64,000 nt of DNA from Mucilaginibacter sp. MD40 (GCF_002288635.1 NZ_NRSW01000001.1:1280509-1344508); one strand, 5' to 3'; numbered from the stretch's first letter, positions 1 to 8,989 are shown. Notes: generated by a model from the letters alone, not told the origin. Program-made: numbers and translations.

Positions 1-87
1 AGCCTCACCCTGCCCTCTCCATAGGAGAGGGTTCAATAACGGCATCTTTATAAAGTCCTCTCCTTTGGAGAGGATTTAGGTGAGGCT
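1..87. repeat. Intergenic inverted-ended repeat, family A copy 1
   Basis: About 87 bases bounded by AGCCTCACC and its reverse complement GGTGAGGCT. The inside holds a second dyad (CCCTCTCC / GGAGAGG). Two further copies lie at 156-242 and 396-481 in the same orientation. No open frame; probably a non-coding dispersed repeat. Confidence 0.8.
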
Positions 88-123
88 GCCCTTGCAAATA
101 CGAAGTTTTGTAAAAGCAGAAAT

Positions 124-152
124 GTCATTGCGAGCGCCAGCGTGGCAATCCA
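124..152. repeat. Partial GTCATTGCGAG repeat, family B
   Basis: Starts with GTCATTGCGAG and ends GTGGCAATCC, the same words as the full element at 279-366, but lacks the closing arm. It links two family A copies, so the two families are interleaved here. Confidence 0.6.
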
Positions 153-155
153 ACA

Positions 156-242
156 AGCCTCACCCTGCCCTCTCCAGAGGAGAGGGTTCAATCGCAGCAT
201 CTTTACAAAATCCTCTCCTTTGGAGAGGATTTAGGTGAGGCT
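156..242. repeat. Intergenic inverted-ended repeat, family A copy 2
   Basis: Nearly identical to 1-87, with the same AGCCTCACC and GGTGAGGCT ends. It is followed, as copy 1 is, by a short conserved tail (TGCCCTTGCAAATACG), so the repeated unit is longer than the hairpin itself. Confidence 0.8.
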
Positions 243-278
243 GCCCTTGCAAATACGAAGTTTTATAAAAACAGAAAT

Positions 279-366
279 GTCATTGCGAGCGTAGCAATCT
301 TATAGGACAAGCAATCGTAAACTGCCTATGAGATTGCCACGTCGCCTCCGGCATCCTCGCAATGAC
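279..366. repeat. GTCATTGCGAG...CTCGCAATGAC inverted repeat, family B
   Basis: Perfect 11-base terminal inverted repeats GTCATTGCGAG (279-289) and CTCGCAATGAC (356-366). The same ends bound an element at 42670-42752. Non-coding; looks like a miniature dispersed element. Confidence 0.75.
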
Positions 367-395
367 ACTGTTTTAAGTAATGTGGCAATCCAATA

Positions 396-481
396 AGACT
401 CACCCTGCCCTCTCCAGAGGAGAGGGCTCAATAGCAGCATCTTTACAAAGTCCTCTTCTTTGGAGAGGATTTAGGTGAGGC
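396..481. repeat. Intergenic inverted-ended repeat, family A copy 3
   Basis: Third copy with slightly diverged left end (AGACTCACC) and right end GGTGAGGC. About 90 bases then separate it from rpiB; no further feature is visible in that gap. Confidence 0.75.
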
Positions 482-570
482 ATTCATTATCCGATATTAT
501 CCTTACACAATATTGCTTTCCAACAAAATCTTTACCTTAGCCCACACAATAAAACAATAAATTTGAGCTG

Positions 571-1005
571 ATGAAAAATGGGTTAAAGATAGCCATTGGG
601 GCTGACCATGCCGGGTTTGATTTTAAGCAGGCCATACTGGGTATGTTTGATAACATTACCTTTAATGATTTCGGTACGTATTCCTCCGAATCTGCCGATT
701 ACCCGGATTTCGCGCATCTGGTAGCTAACGCTGTTGAAAGCGGCGAAGCCGATTTTGGGATATTGATATGCGGTAGCGCCAACGGTGTAGCCATGACGGC
801 TAACAAGCACCAGCACATACGTGCCGCTATTTGCTGGAAACGCGATCTGGCAGTACCCGCACGCACCCACAACAATGCCAATGTGCTTTGCCTGCCCGCC
901 CGCCACATGAGCCTGGATGAGGCGAAGGCTACTATCGAAACATTTTTAACCGAAGAATTTGAAGGCGGCCGCCATGCAAGGCGTGTCGATAAAATAAGTT
1001 GTTAA
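571..1005 (+). CDS. rpiB: Ribose 5-phosphate isomerase B
   Basis: Interconverts ribose 5-phosphate and ribulose 5-phosphate in the cytosolic pentose phosphate pathway. The 144-residue protein has the RpiB/LacAB fold signature: N-terminal IAIGADHAGFDFK (D12, H13), GILICGSANG with the likely catalytic Cys67, the NG...MTANKH phosphate loop and THNNAN around H100. Length is normal for the family. The ATG at 571 gives the expected short N-terminus. It is followed 29 bases downstream by a secreted peptidase on the same strand with no obvious functional link. LacA/LacB-type sugar isomerases share the fold, but the overall match favours RpiB. Confidence 0.93.
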   Translation: MKNGLKIAIGADHAGFDFKQAILGMFDNITFNDFGTYSSESADYPDFAHLVANAVESGEADFGILICGSANGVAMTANKHQHIRAAICWKRDLAVPARTHNNANVLCLPARHMSLDEAKATIETFLTEEFEGGRHARRVDKISC

Positions 1006-1034
1006 CTATAAACTGACCAATTAGTAAAAATTAA

Positions 1035-2615
1035 ATGAAAAAACTGACACTATGGGTTACGGGCCTGGCCATTTCGGCAACGGCCTGCGCGCAAAACCCG
1101 ACAGCGGTAAAGTACGGTAGCCTCATTACCGCTGCCGATGCTAAAAGGCATCTGAGCATTTTGGCTTCTGATGAGTTTGAAGGCCGCGAAACAGGCAAGC
1201 CGGGCGCCGAAAAAGCGGCTAACTACATTGCCGCTGAATTTAAAAAATTAGGCTTGCAGGCACCGGTAAAGGGCTCCTACTTTTTAGATGTACCGCTGGT
1301 AGAAAATATGGTTACCGTTAGTCCGCTAACGCTTAACGGCCAGAGTTTCATGAACTGGAAAGACTTTGTTTACCAGGGCTCTGCAGAAACCAAAGTAAAC
1401 AGCAACGAGGTGGTATTTGTAGGTTTTGGTACTGCCGATGAATTGGCAGGTACCGATATTGCCGGCAAAGTGGTGGTTTGGATAAATGAGGACAAGCCGG
1501 AAGCAGGCAAGGAAGCCAATACCGGTTACCGCATGAATGCTGCCCGCCAGGCCATTGTAAAAGCAATAATGGAGAAAAAGCCGGCTTTGGTGCTGGCTGT
1601 AAATGAAGGCTTAACCGCTGTGCTGGCACGCTTTAACGGCGTAAACCCAAGTGGTGCAGGTCGCCTTACTATTAAAAAAGCCACTGCTGATGAAAAGAAA
1701 GATACATCGGCCCCTTTATTTATGGTAACAGGCCCCGTGGCTGACGCCGCCTTAAAAGCAAGCGGTAAAAGCTATGCCGACCTTAAAGCCGCTGCTAAAG
1801 CAGGTAAACAAACGCAGGTAATTAAAGGTACCGCGGCGGTTACCATTAGCAGCACTACCAAAGATGTTAAGGCTGTTGATGTGTTAGGCTTTATGCCCGG
1901 AAGCGACCCTAAACTAAAAGACGAAGTACTGGTTTTTTCGGCCCACTATGACCATATTGGTTTAAACCTGCGCCCGGGCGCTACCGATAAGGTAAACAAC
2001 GGTGCCGATGATGATGGTTCCGGTACTACCGGTATACTGGAGATAGCACGCGCTTTCTCACAGGCTAAAAAAGATGGCAAAGGCCCTCGTCGCAGTGTGC
2101 TGTTCCTGGGTAACGTAGGTGAGGAAAAAGGCTTGTTAGGCTCAGAGTACTATACCGATCATCCGGTATTTCCGCTGGCAAACACCATTGCCGATCTTAA
2201 CATTGACATGATTGGCCGCGTTGGTGAAGAATACATTGGCAAGCCCGATTCTGCCAACTATGTGTATTCGATAGGTTCAAACATGCTGAGCTCCGATCTG
2301 CATAAAATTGGCGAAGAGGCCAATAACACTTATACCAAGATGAAACTGGACTATAAGTACGATGATCCGAACGATCCTAACCGCTTCTATTACCGTTCAG
2401 ATCATTATAACTTTGCCCGTTACAACGTGCCAATTATCTTCTACTTTAATGGTGTACATGCTGATTATCATGCTCCCGGCGATGAAGTAAGTAAGATCAA
2501 CTTCCCGCTGCTGGCGAAACGTGCGCAGCTGGCTTTCTATACCGGCTGGGAACTGGCTAACCGCGATAACCGCCCGGTAGTAGACAAGGCCGACGCGGCC
2601 AAAGGCACCCGGTAA
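1035..2615 (+). CDS. Secreted M28-family metallopeptidase
   Basis: A zinc aminopeptidase-like exoprotein of 526 residues. An N-terminal signal peptide ends near ACAQ; a lipobox-like cysteine at about 19 means lipidation is possible. A PA-like region (about 100-270) precedes the M28 core. Candidate dizinc ligands are H304 in SAHYDHIG, D325 in NNGADDDGSG, E363/E364, D391 in NIDMIG and H475 or H479 in HADYHAPGDE, so the site looks intact. Substrate unknown; probably peptide scavenging in the periplasm or at the outer membrane. A second M28 enzyme is encoded at 51181-52566. A hairpin terminator follows directly. Confidence 0.9.
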   Translation: MKKLTLWVTGLAISATACAQNPTAVKYGSLITAADAKRHLSILASDEFEGRETGKPGAEKAANYIAAEFKKLGLQAPVKGSYFLDVPLVENMVTVSPLTLNGQSFMNWKDFVYQGSAETKVNSNEVVFVGFGTADELAGTDIAGKVVVWINEDKPEAGKEANTGYRMNAARQAIVKAIMEKKPALVLAVNEGLTAVLARFNGVNPSGAGRLTIKKATADEKKDTSAPLFMVTGPVADAALKASGKSYADLKAAAKAGKQTQVIKGTAAVTISSTTKDVKAVDVLGFMPGSDPKLKDEVLVFSAHYDHIGLNLRPGATDKVNNGADDDGSGTTGILEIARAFSQAKKDGKGPRRSVLFLGNVGEEKGLLGSEYYTDHPVFPLANTIADLNIDMIGRVGEEYIGKPDSANYVYSIGSNMLSSDLHKIGEEANNTYTKMKLDYKYDDPNDPNRFYYRSDHYNFARYNVPIIFYFNGVHADYHAPGDEVSKINFPLLAKRAQLAFYTGWELANRDNRPVVDKADAAKGTR

Positions 2616-2642
2616 GATATTTTCAACCTGTTTATAACAATA

Positions 2643-2667
2643 AGAGCGGCTCACGGGCCGCTTTTGT
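2643..2667 (+). terminator. Rho-independent terminator after the M28 peptidase
   Basis: Stem AGCGGC (2645-2650) / GCCGCT (2657-2662), six-base loop, then TTTT. Lies 30 bases after the peptidase stop codon. Confidence 0.75.
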
Positions 2668-2734
2668 TGTTAACAAGGGCGGCATTTTTAAAGATATCGT
2701 AAAACTTTTATCAGCTTTATTTACTTTCGCATAC

Positions 2735-4117
2735 ATGGGGAACACGGCAGAAGAATTTTTGGCAGCATCGGAGCAAAAAGCGTTTGAGATTGACCATCGC
2801 CGTATTATCAACAAGAATATTGATAAGTACGGTGTGGCGTTTGAGCGTGGTAAAGAAGCGATGATCAATCTCGAGCACTCCAAAAAGAAGGGCCACGTAA
2901 CCAAATGGCGGGTAATGGAAAACCTGGACAAGTTCCTGCCCGAGTTTGAATCAAATTTCCTCAAACGTGGTGGCAAGATAATATGGGCCAATGATGCTGA
3001 TGAAGCCCGCCGCGAAATACTGCAAATTATACAAAAGGCGGGTGCCAGATCGGTTATCAAATCAAAATCAATGGCTACCGAGGAGATCCACCTCAACGCA
3101 GCCCTGCAGGAGAACGGTATAGAGGCCCTTGAGAGCGATCTGGGGGAGTATATTGTACAGTTGCTGGGGCAGGAGCCCTACCACATGGTAACGCCGGCCA
3201 TGCACCTTTCTACCGAGGATATCGCTAAACTGTTTAATGAAAAATTCGGCAGCCCGTTAGACAGTACGCCCGAGCAGCTTACCCAAAAAGCGCGTGAGAT
3301 ATTACGAACAAAATATCTGCAGGCTGATGTAGGTATCACCGGGGCCAACTTCCTGATTGCTGATACCGGCAGCATTGCCATAAGCGAGAACGAAGGTAAT
3401 GCCCGGCTAACTACCAGCTTTCCCAAGATACATATAGCGGTAGTGGGTATTGAGAAAATGATACCTTCTATTACCGACCTGGATACCTTTTGGCCCATGC
3501 TGGCTACGCATGGTACCGGCCAAAACCTTACGGTATATAACACCATACTGAGCGGCCCCCGCCAGCCGCACGAAACAGACGGCCCCGAAGAAATGTACGT
3601 AGTGTTGCTGGATAATGGCCGTACCAATCTTTTAGCGCAAAAAGACCAGCGGCAGGGCCTTTACTGCATACGCTGCGGCGCCTGTTTAAATGTTTGCCCG
3701 GTTTTCCAGAACATTGGCGGCCACACCTATGATTTTACTTATGGCGGCCCTATAGGTTCCGTTATTGCCCCGCATTTACAGGGCATGGAAAAGTTTAAAC
3801 ACCTGAGCTATGCCTCCAGCCTGTGCGGTAAATGTACCGAGGTGTGCCCGGTAAAAATAGATATCCATAAAATGCTGCTGCTTAACCGCCGCGACGCGGT
3901 AAAGGAAGGGCTTACCCCATTAAAAGAAAAATGGGGCTGGGCCATATGGACCAAAGGAATGCTCAAACGCAGCCTTACCGATTTTTTTGGTGGCAAAATG
4001 AAAAACCTTTTCATGCGTATCTTCTTTAAGAAAACCTGGGGCCATTACAAGGAAATGCCTAAGGTTGCCGAGAAATCCTTCAGTCAGTTATGGAAAGAAG
4101 GCCACCGGTCCGAATAA
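2735..4117 (+). CDS. LutB-like Fe-S oxidoreductase subunit with LUD domain
   Basis: Resembles LutB/YkgF, the iron-sulfur subunit of the LutABC L-lactate oxidation complex. The N-terminal two thirds is the LUD domain (for example GITGANFLIADTGSIA). A ferredoxin-type region follows: CIRCGACLNVCP with C311, C314, C317, C321, and CGKCTEVCP with C364, C367, C371, enough for two [4Fe-4S] clusters with the nearby cysteines. The length of 460 residues is typical. No LutA or LutC gene lies next to it in this window, which is unusual. A TAnnTTTG-like element (TACTTTCG, 2722-2729) sits five bases before the ATG, so the transcript may be nearly leaderless. Confidence 0.85.
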   Translation: MGNTAEEFLAASEQKAFEIDHRRIINKNIDKYGVAFERGKEAMINLEHSKKKGHVTKWRVMENLDKFLPEFESNFLKRGGKIIWANDADEARREILQIIQKAGARSVIKSKSMATEEIHLNAALQENGIEALESDLGEYIVQLLGQEPYHMVTPAMHLSTEDIAKLFNEKFGSPLDSTPEQLTQKAREILRTKYLQADVGITGANFLIADTGSIAISENEGNARLTTSFPKIHIAVVGIEKMIPSITDLDTFWPMLATHGTGQNLTVYNTILSGPRQPHETDGPEEMYVVLLDNGRTNLLAQKDQRQGLYCIRCGACLNVCPVFQNIGGHTYDFTYGGPIGSVIAPHLQGMEKFKHLSYASSLCGKCTEVCPVKIDIHKMLLLNRRDAVKEGLTPLKEKWGWAIWTKGMLKRSLTDFFGGKMKNLFMRIFFKKTWGHYKEMPKVAEKSFSQLWKEGHRSE

Positions 4118-4129
4118 ACCTGTTTTAAC

Positions 4130-4678
4130 ATGCGAAAAGTGATCATGAACCTGGCTGTAAGCCTGGATGGTTTTATTGAAGGCCCTAACGGGGAGTACGA
4201 CTGGTGCTTTAACGATCAGGACTATGGTATGGAAGCTTTTTATAGCCATACCGATACCATGTTTATCGGCCGTAAAAGTTTTGAGGTGATACGTGCCGAT
4301 CTCAACCTGTTCCCGGTGCCTAATATTTACGTATTCTCAGATACGGTTACTCCACTGGCGGGCGAAAATATAAAGGTAGTTAGCAAAGCTGGGTTTGATG
4401 CAGTAGTAAACGAGGTACTCAACGCGCCCGGCGGCGATATATGGCTGTTTGGCGGTGCCGAACTGATCGCGGAAATGATGAACAGGCGCCTGGTTACAGA
4501 AATGCTGCTGGCGGTACACCCCGTAATACTGGGTGGTGGCAAGCCCCTGTTTAACGGTATACAGCAAAGAGTAGATATGACCCTGCTGGATAGCAAGACC
4601 TATGATACCGGGTTGGTACAGTTGCGCTATACCCTAAGCCCCAAATTCGACCTCTCGCAGCTGCACCTGCTGGGTTAA
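4130..4678 (+). CDS. Dihydrofolate reductase-like (RibD C-terminal domain) protein
   Basis: A 182-residue cytosolic protein of the RibD_C/DHFR-like superfamily (YwjB/YyaP type). It shows the N-terminal NLAVSLDGFIEGPNG strand-turn, FIGRKSFEV, WLFGGAEL as nucleotide-binding glycine loop and VILGGGKPLF. Family members are NAD(P)H-dependent reductases, mostly of unknown substrate; it is not expected to be the housekeeping folA. It starts 12 bases after the LutB-like gene and may be co-transcribed. It ends immediately next to the 3' end of the convergent gene at 4679. Confidence 0.82.
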   Translation: MRKVIMNLAVSLDGFIEGPNGEYDWCFNDQDYGMEAFYSHTDTMFIGRKSFEVIRADLNLFPVPNIYVFSDTVTPLAGENIKVVSKAGFDAVVNEVLNAPGGDIWLFGGAELIAEMMNRRLVTEMLLAVHPVILGGGKPLFNGIQQRVDMTLLDSKTYDTGLVQLRYTLSPKFDLSQLHLLG

Positions 4679-5527
4679 TCAGTGCTTATCGCCAAAGCCA
4701 AATTCCTTATAGGTATTTGGCTCATCATCGTGGTTCCTGAACGAGAAAATGTAGCTGGCCACCCATGATTCGTAATCGGCATCTTTACCTTTTGAAGCCT
4801 CAAACTTGGTAGCGCGTATCATGTAAATTCCCTCACGACTGATGTTAGCGTAAATTCTGCCGGAAGCATCGCTGGAAAGCTGTTGCGGGTACACATTGCC
4901 CGATGCGGTTTTAATGTACAGCCAAACCGGGCCCTCATAAGGTTTGCCCTTAAAGGTGACTGTAGCGGTTAGGTCTTCACCGTAGTTGAGTTTATACGGG
5001 TTCTTTTTTAGGGTGATCTCGAAATCGTCGCCAACAATTTTGTTGTAATCGTTGCCGCCGCCGTCGCCAACGGTAACCAGTGTTTTCAGGTAACGGTTAT
5101 ATTTCTCGGTAAAATTGAGCGCGTTACTGTTTTTTAGCTTCTCGGCAATATTATCATACCCCTGCTCGGTTAAAAAGGTCATGAAGTCTTCGCGGGGTAT
5201 CTCGTTTATTTCGTTATTGTTGAGCGATACCAATATCAGTCCGTTGTTTTCAGGGCGGTAACTCAGTAAGGGTACGGCGTTATTCTTAATAGTTTTAGAA
5301 AGGTCGGTTGTTTTCTTACCTTCGTAAACCATGAGTTTAGTGGTTTGCTTTGCGGCGTAGGGTACCTCGCTATCCTTGCTCAGGTTTTCGCCCAGCAGCA
5401 GGTGCAGGCTCAGGGTATCGCCTTTTTTCAGGAAGAAGTGTTCGGGCATCAGGAAATGGTCGGGTACAAAGGCCATCAACACAAAAAAAACGAACAACAA
5501 GGCAATTCTGAGGTACAAATGCTTCAT
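4679..5527 (-). CDS. DUF4198-like exported protein
   Basis: A 282-residue protein with an N-terminal hydrophobic segment (LYLRIALLFVFFVLMAF), so probably exported or anchored. The region HFFLKKGDTLSLHLLLGE and the beta-rich C-terminal half (KKNPYKLNYGEDLTATVTFKGKP, GRIYANISREGIYMIRA) resemble DUF4198 proteins, often linked to periplasmic metal handling or Ig-like carriers. No metal-transport gene lies nearby, so no substrate can be named. Convergent with the reductase-like gene and divergent from the E1 dehydrogenase. Confidence 0.65.
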   Translation of the reverse strand: MKHLYLRIALLFVFFVLMAFVPDHFLMPEHFFLKKGDTLSLHLLLGENLSKDSEVPYAAKQTTKLMVYEGKKTTDLSKTIKNNAVPLLSYRPENNGLILVSLNNNEINEIPREDFMTFLTEQGYDNIAEKLKNSNALNFTEKYNRYLKTLVTVGDGGGNDYNKIVGDDFEITLKKNPYKLNYGEDLTATVTFKGKPYEGPVWLYIKTASGNVYPQQLSSDASGRIYANISREGIYMIRATKFEASKGKDADYESWVASYIFSFRNHDDEPNTYKEFGFGDKH

Positions 5528-5585
5528 AGCGGAATAGTGGAATGTTCAAACATACAAAGTTTTAAAAACTTCTTAGCTTTACGTA

Positions 5586-7562
5586 ATGATTTTTGACCGG
5601 AAAAATATCGACGACAACGGTTTGATAACGTTTTATAAGAAACTGTTATTGCCCCGGCTGGTCGAAGAAAAAATGCTGATACTACTGCGGCAGGGGCGTA
5701 TCGGCAAATGGTTTTCGGGTATAGGGCAGGAAGCTATTGCCGTAGGCAGTACGCTCGCGCTTAATAATGATGAATATATACTGCCTATGCATCGCAATTT
5801 AGGAGTGTTTACCTCGCGCGATATCCCCATTTCCCGTTTAATGGGGCAGTGGCAGGGCAAGGCGTCGGGCTTTACCCGCGGGCGCGACCGCTCCTTTCAT
5901 TTCGGAACACAAGAGTATAAGATCATTGGGATGATATCGCATCTGGGCCCGCAGCTGGCCCTTGCTGATGGTATAGCCCTTGCCGATAAATTAAAGAAAG
6001 ATAAAAAGGTAACGCTGGTATTTACCGGAGAAGGCGCTACCAGCGAAGGCGATTTCCACGAAGCGCTTAACATTGCCGCCGTTTGGGACCTGCCGGTGAT
6101 ATTTTTGATAGAGAATAACGGCTATGGCCTGTCTACCCCAACCAATGAGCAGTACCGCTGCGCCACCCTTGCCGATAAGGCTATAGGCTATGGCATGGAA
6201 GGGCGCCGGATAGACGGGAACAACATCCTGGAGGTTTACCATACCGTTAATGAACTGGCCAAAGAACTGCGCGAACACCCGCGCCCGGTATTGCTGGAGT
6301 GCATGACCTTTAGGATGCGGGGCCACGAAGAGGCATCCGGAACCAAATATGTGCCCCAGCATTTGTTTGATGAGTGGAAACAGCGCGACCCGGTAGATTG
6401 CTTCGAGAAGTTTTTGCTGGACGAGAAAGTGCTGCGGCCCGAGTGGGTGCCCTTCTTACGCAAGGAGTTTACCACGTTGATTGACAATGAGGTAGAGAAA
6501 GTATTTAACGAACCGGACATCATACCCCATGAGCAAACAGAGGTGCAAAGCATGTATCGCTTGTTTAACCATCCGCGCCACCTGCCCGCCGAAACCTTTT
6601 CTGAGAAACGGTACATTGATGCTATAAGCGACGCGCTACGCCTAAGTATGCAGGCACACGCTAACCTGGTGTTGATGGGGCAGGATATTGCCGAGTATGG
6701 CGGTGCTTTTAAGATTACCCAGGGCTTTGTGGAGGAGTTTGGCAAGGATAGGGTACGTAACACACCTATTTGTGAATCGGGTATTGTGGGTACGGCCATG
6801 GGGCTGGCTATTAACGGCTACAAGTCGGTGGTAGAAATGCAGTTTGCCGATTTTGTAAGCTGCGGTTTTAACCAGATAGTGAACAACCTGGCTAAAACCT
6901 ATTATCGCTGGGGGCAAACGGTAGATACGGTTATCCGCATGCCGGCAGGCGCGGGCACAGGCGCGGGGCCTTTCCATTCGCAGAGTAACGAGGCCTGGTT
7001 TACCAAAACACCCGGATTAAAAGTGGTTTACCCCGCTTTCCCTGATGATGCTAAGGGTTTGCTGATGGCCGCCATAAATGACCCCAACCCGGTAATGTAT
7101 TTTGAGCATAAACTGTTGTACCGCAGCATTAATGGTATAGTGCCCGATGAGGAATATTACGTAGAAATAGGCAAGGCTAACGTTGTACGCAAGGGTACTA
7201 AAGCCAGCATTATCACCTATGGCCTCGGTGTGCACTGGGCCATGGAATACGCCGATAATCATCCCGACCAGTCTATTGAGATACTCGACCTGCGCAGCCT
7301 GCAACCATGGGATAAAGAAGCCGTTGAAAAAACGGTAAAGAAAACCTCAAAGGTACTGGTGCTGAATGAGGATACGCTCACCAGCGGTTTTGGCGGCGAA
7401 ATAGCCGCCTATATAGGCGAGCACTGTTTCCAATACCTTGATGGCCCGGTAATGCGCTGCGCCAGCCTGGATACCGCCATCCCGATGAACAAGGCCCTTG
7501 AAGACCAGTTCCTGGCCAAAGCCCGTTTGGAAGAAATGATGGATAAATTATTGAAATTTTAG
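5586..7562 (+). CDS. Fused 2-oxoacid (branched-chain) dehydrogenase E1 alpha/beta
   Basis: A 658-residue thiamine-diphosphate enzyme with both E1 subunits in one chain. Residues about 15-330 are E1 alpha, with GEGATSEGDFHEALN...ENNGYGLST as the TPP/Mg2+ motif and MRGHEEAS. Residues about 340-658 are E1 beta, with MGQDIAEYGGAFKITQG, ICESGIVGTAMGLA and the C-terminal transketolase domain. It should decarboxylate 2-oxo acids, probably branched-chain, and acylate the lipoyl E2. The fused arrangement is common in Bacteroidota. No E2 or E3 gene is adjacent. A separate E1 beta (10651-11634) belongs to pyruvate dehydrogenase, which supports a different substrate here. Confidence 0.88.
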   Translation: MIFDRKNIDDNGLITFYKKLLLPRLVEEKMLILLRQGRIGKWFSGIGQEAIAVGSTLALNNDEYILPMHRNLGVFTSRDIPISRLMGQWQGKASGFTRGRDRSFHFGTQEYKIIGMISHLGPQLALADGIALADKLKKDKKVTLVFTGEGATSEGDFHEALNIAAVWDLPVIFLIENNGYGLSTPTNEQYRCATLADKAIGYGMEGRRIDGNNILEVYHTVNELAKELREHPRPVLLECMTFRMRGHEEASGTKYVPQHLFDEWKQRDPVDCFEKFLLDEKVLRPEWVPFLRKEFTTLIDNEVEKVFNEPDIIPHEQTEVQSMYRLFNHPRHLPAETFSEKRYIDAISDALRLSMQAHANLVLMGQDIAEYGGAFKITQGFVEEFGKDRVRNTPICESGIVGTAMGLAINGYKSVVEMQFADFVSCGFNQIVNNLAKTYYRWGQTVDTVIRMPAGAGTGAGPFHSQSNEAWFTKTPGLKVVYPAFPDDAKGLLMAAINDPNPVMYFEHKLLYRSINGIVPDEEYYVEIGKANVVRKGTKASIITYGLGVHWAMEYADNHPDQSIEILDLRSLQPWDKEAVEKTVKKTSKVLVLNEDTLTSGFGGEIAAYIGEHCFQYLDGPVMRCASLDTAIPMNKALEDQFLAKARLEEMMDKLLKF

Positions 7563-7573
7563 TATCTTCAAAT

Positions 7574-7828
7574 ATGATAACCCTCGATGAGCTATATGAA
7601 AATGATCCTATACAAAAGGTAATAGATGAAGGTGCCGGATGGGGAGCAGAACAGATGCTGAAAGCAGGAGTGCCTATATATTATCGTGATGAGCTTTACC
7701 CGGAGACTATGCAAGGTGAGCTTTTTGTAAAAGAATATTCAAGCGGTGCAAAGTTTATTGTACGTAAGTATCTCACGGAAGATTTGCGTTTACTGGAGGA
7801 AATAATACGCTCCATCAATGCTTTGTAA
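7574..7828 (+). CDS. Small protein of unknown function
   Basis: An 84-residue acidic soluble protein beginning MITLDELYENDPIQKVIDEG. No signal peptide, membrane segment or recognised motif is seen. It starts 11 bases after the E1 stop and could ride on that transcript. The preserved frame, normal codon use and ATG start favour a real gene. The predicted helical ends and middle strand could fit an antitoxin-type or immunity protein, but nothing supports a specific call. Confidence 0.6.
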   Translation: MITLDELYENDPIQKVIDEGAGWGAEQMLKAGVPIYYRDELYPETMQGELFVKEYSSGAKFIVRKYLTEDLRLLEEIIRSINAL

Positions 7829-7838
7829 ACCTGTAAAA

Positions 7839-8216
7839 ATGTTTCACAAACTACTTCTGCCGTTTATAGTGGCTGTACTGTTCACCTGCACCCTGCATGC
7901 CCAGTCGGTTGATTGCTCTAATGCCAAAACGCAGTTGGAAATGAACCTTTGCGCGCAGAAGCAATTCGCGGCGGCTGATAAGGAGTTAAATGCACTCTAC
8001 AAAACCTTAATGGGCCGGTTAGCGCCTGAACTAAAAACGGCTCTCACCTTATCGCAGCGCAAGTGGGTAGCTTTCAGGGACGAGGAGGCAAAAATATACG
8101 CGTTACTGTATGAGGGGGGCTCTATGGCGCCATTAGCGGTTTATAACTCTAAAACGCAAAGCACACAGGCCCGTATCAAACAGCTAAAAGATCTTGCCGA
8201 GGAAACAGACCATTAA
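7839..8216 (+). CDS. DUF1311/LprI-like secreted protein
   Basis: About 125 residues from the ATG at 7839, with a clear signal peptide (FHKLLLPFIVAVLFTCTLHA) cleaved before QSVDCS. The mature part has the DUF1311/LprI pattern: DCSNAKTQLEMNLC with two cysteines, ADKELNALY and LSQRKWVAFRDEEA. LprI in Mycobacterium is a lysozyme inhibitor; that activity is not established for this branch. An upstream in-frame ATG at 7818 would overlap the preceding gene and put extra residues before the signal peptide, so 7839 is preferred. Its stop codon overlaps that of the convergent DUF1835 gene. Confidence 0.75.
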   Translation: MFHKLLLPFIVAVLFTCTLHAQSVDCSNAKTQLEMNLCAQKQFAAADKELNALYKTLMGRLAPELKTALTLSQRKWVAFRDEEAKIYALLYEGGSMAPLAVYNSKTQSTQARIKQLKDLAEETDH

Positions 8217-8989
8217 GCTATGTTCAGCTTATCCAGGTAGGTATTCAGTTCTGCGTCGCCCATGCCATAGATGGATTCGGTTTTCAAGAATTCCTTGTGG
8301 ATGAGATGCCGGTCGGTTATACCGCTGTTGTAAATATCCAGTAACCTTTGCGCAATATAATTATGCCCTTCGCTGTTGGTTTGCAGGCGTTTTAACTGGG
8401 CTCCCAGTGCCGGTTTTAACGCGGTCATATTTGCCCAGAACCGCTCTTTGGTCAGCCAGTCCGCTAAGGCCTTTGCATCCTGCATCAAATAAATATCCCA
8501 TGCCTCGGTAGCCAGTTCAATATCGTAATCGCTTAGCTGCACGCGGATGTTATCATACAGGTATTCCAGTTCGTCGCCGTTGAGTTCACCCATCCCTCTG
8601 AAATCAGGCTTATCGGGGTAGCTATCAGGGCAGATCAGATAAACCGCCCGCTCATTAAGGTTTGTTTGTTGCGATAGCAGCATGATTACGCCCAGTAGGT
8701 TCACCTGGCAGTGCAGGTCGAACTCAAACCACAGGTTGATCTCGGAGTACGGGCTATTGAGTTTCTCCAGCGGCTGTATCACTTTCTCCTCATATCCCTC
8801 AGGTGTTTCATCAAAGGTTGATGTAATCCACGCTTCTCTTTGCTTCCAGAACGCGGCAGTGCCTATACGCTCCATCAATGGGCCTTCAGACAGTACCTCG
8901 CGCCAAATTAATATATCACCATCAATGCCGGTACTTTCAAAGCCGTACAGGGTAGCGTCGCCGTTTAAAATATGCAGTATGTTGCTCAT
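8213..8989 (-). CDS. DUF1835 domain-containing protein
   Basis: A 258-residue cytosolic protein. The N-terminus has the DUF1835 signature (HILNGDATLYGF, GIDGDILIWREVLSEGPL) and the C-terminal half (about 150-258) is helical, as in DUF1835/DUF3658 proteins. Biochemical function is unknown. It has a single-gene context: convergent and overlapping by three bases with the DUF1311 gene, and separated by a hairpin terminator from the next minus-strand operon. Confidence 0.78.
   Translation of the reverse strand: MSNILHILNGDATLYGFESTGIDGDILIWREVLSEGPLMERIGTAAFWKQREAWITSTFDETPEGYEEKVIQPLEKLNSPYSEINLWFEFDLHCQVNLLGVIMLLSQQTNLNERAVYLICPDSYPDKPDFRGMGELNGDELEYLYDNIRVQLSDYDIELATEAWDIYLMQDAKALADWLTKERFWANMTALKPALGAQLKRLQTNSEGHNYIAQRLLDIYNSGITDRHLIHKEFLKTESIYGMGDAELNTYLDKLNIA

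Noticed and set aside
5991..7304. Several long minus-strand frames inside the fused E1 gene
   Set aside because: Antisense shadows of a clearly coding gene, with no recognisable motifs.
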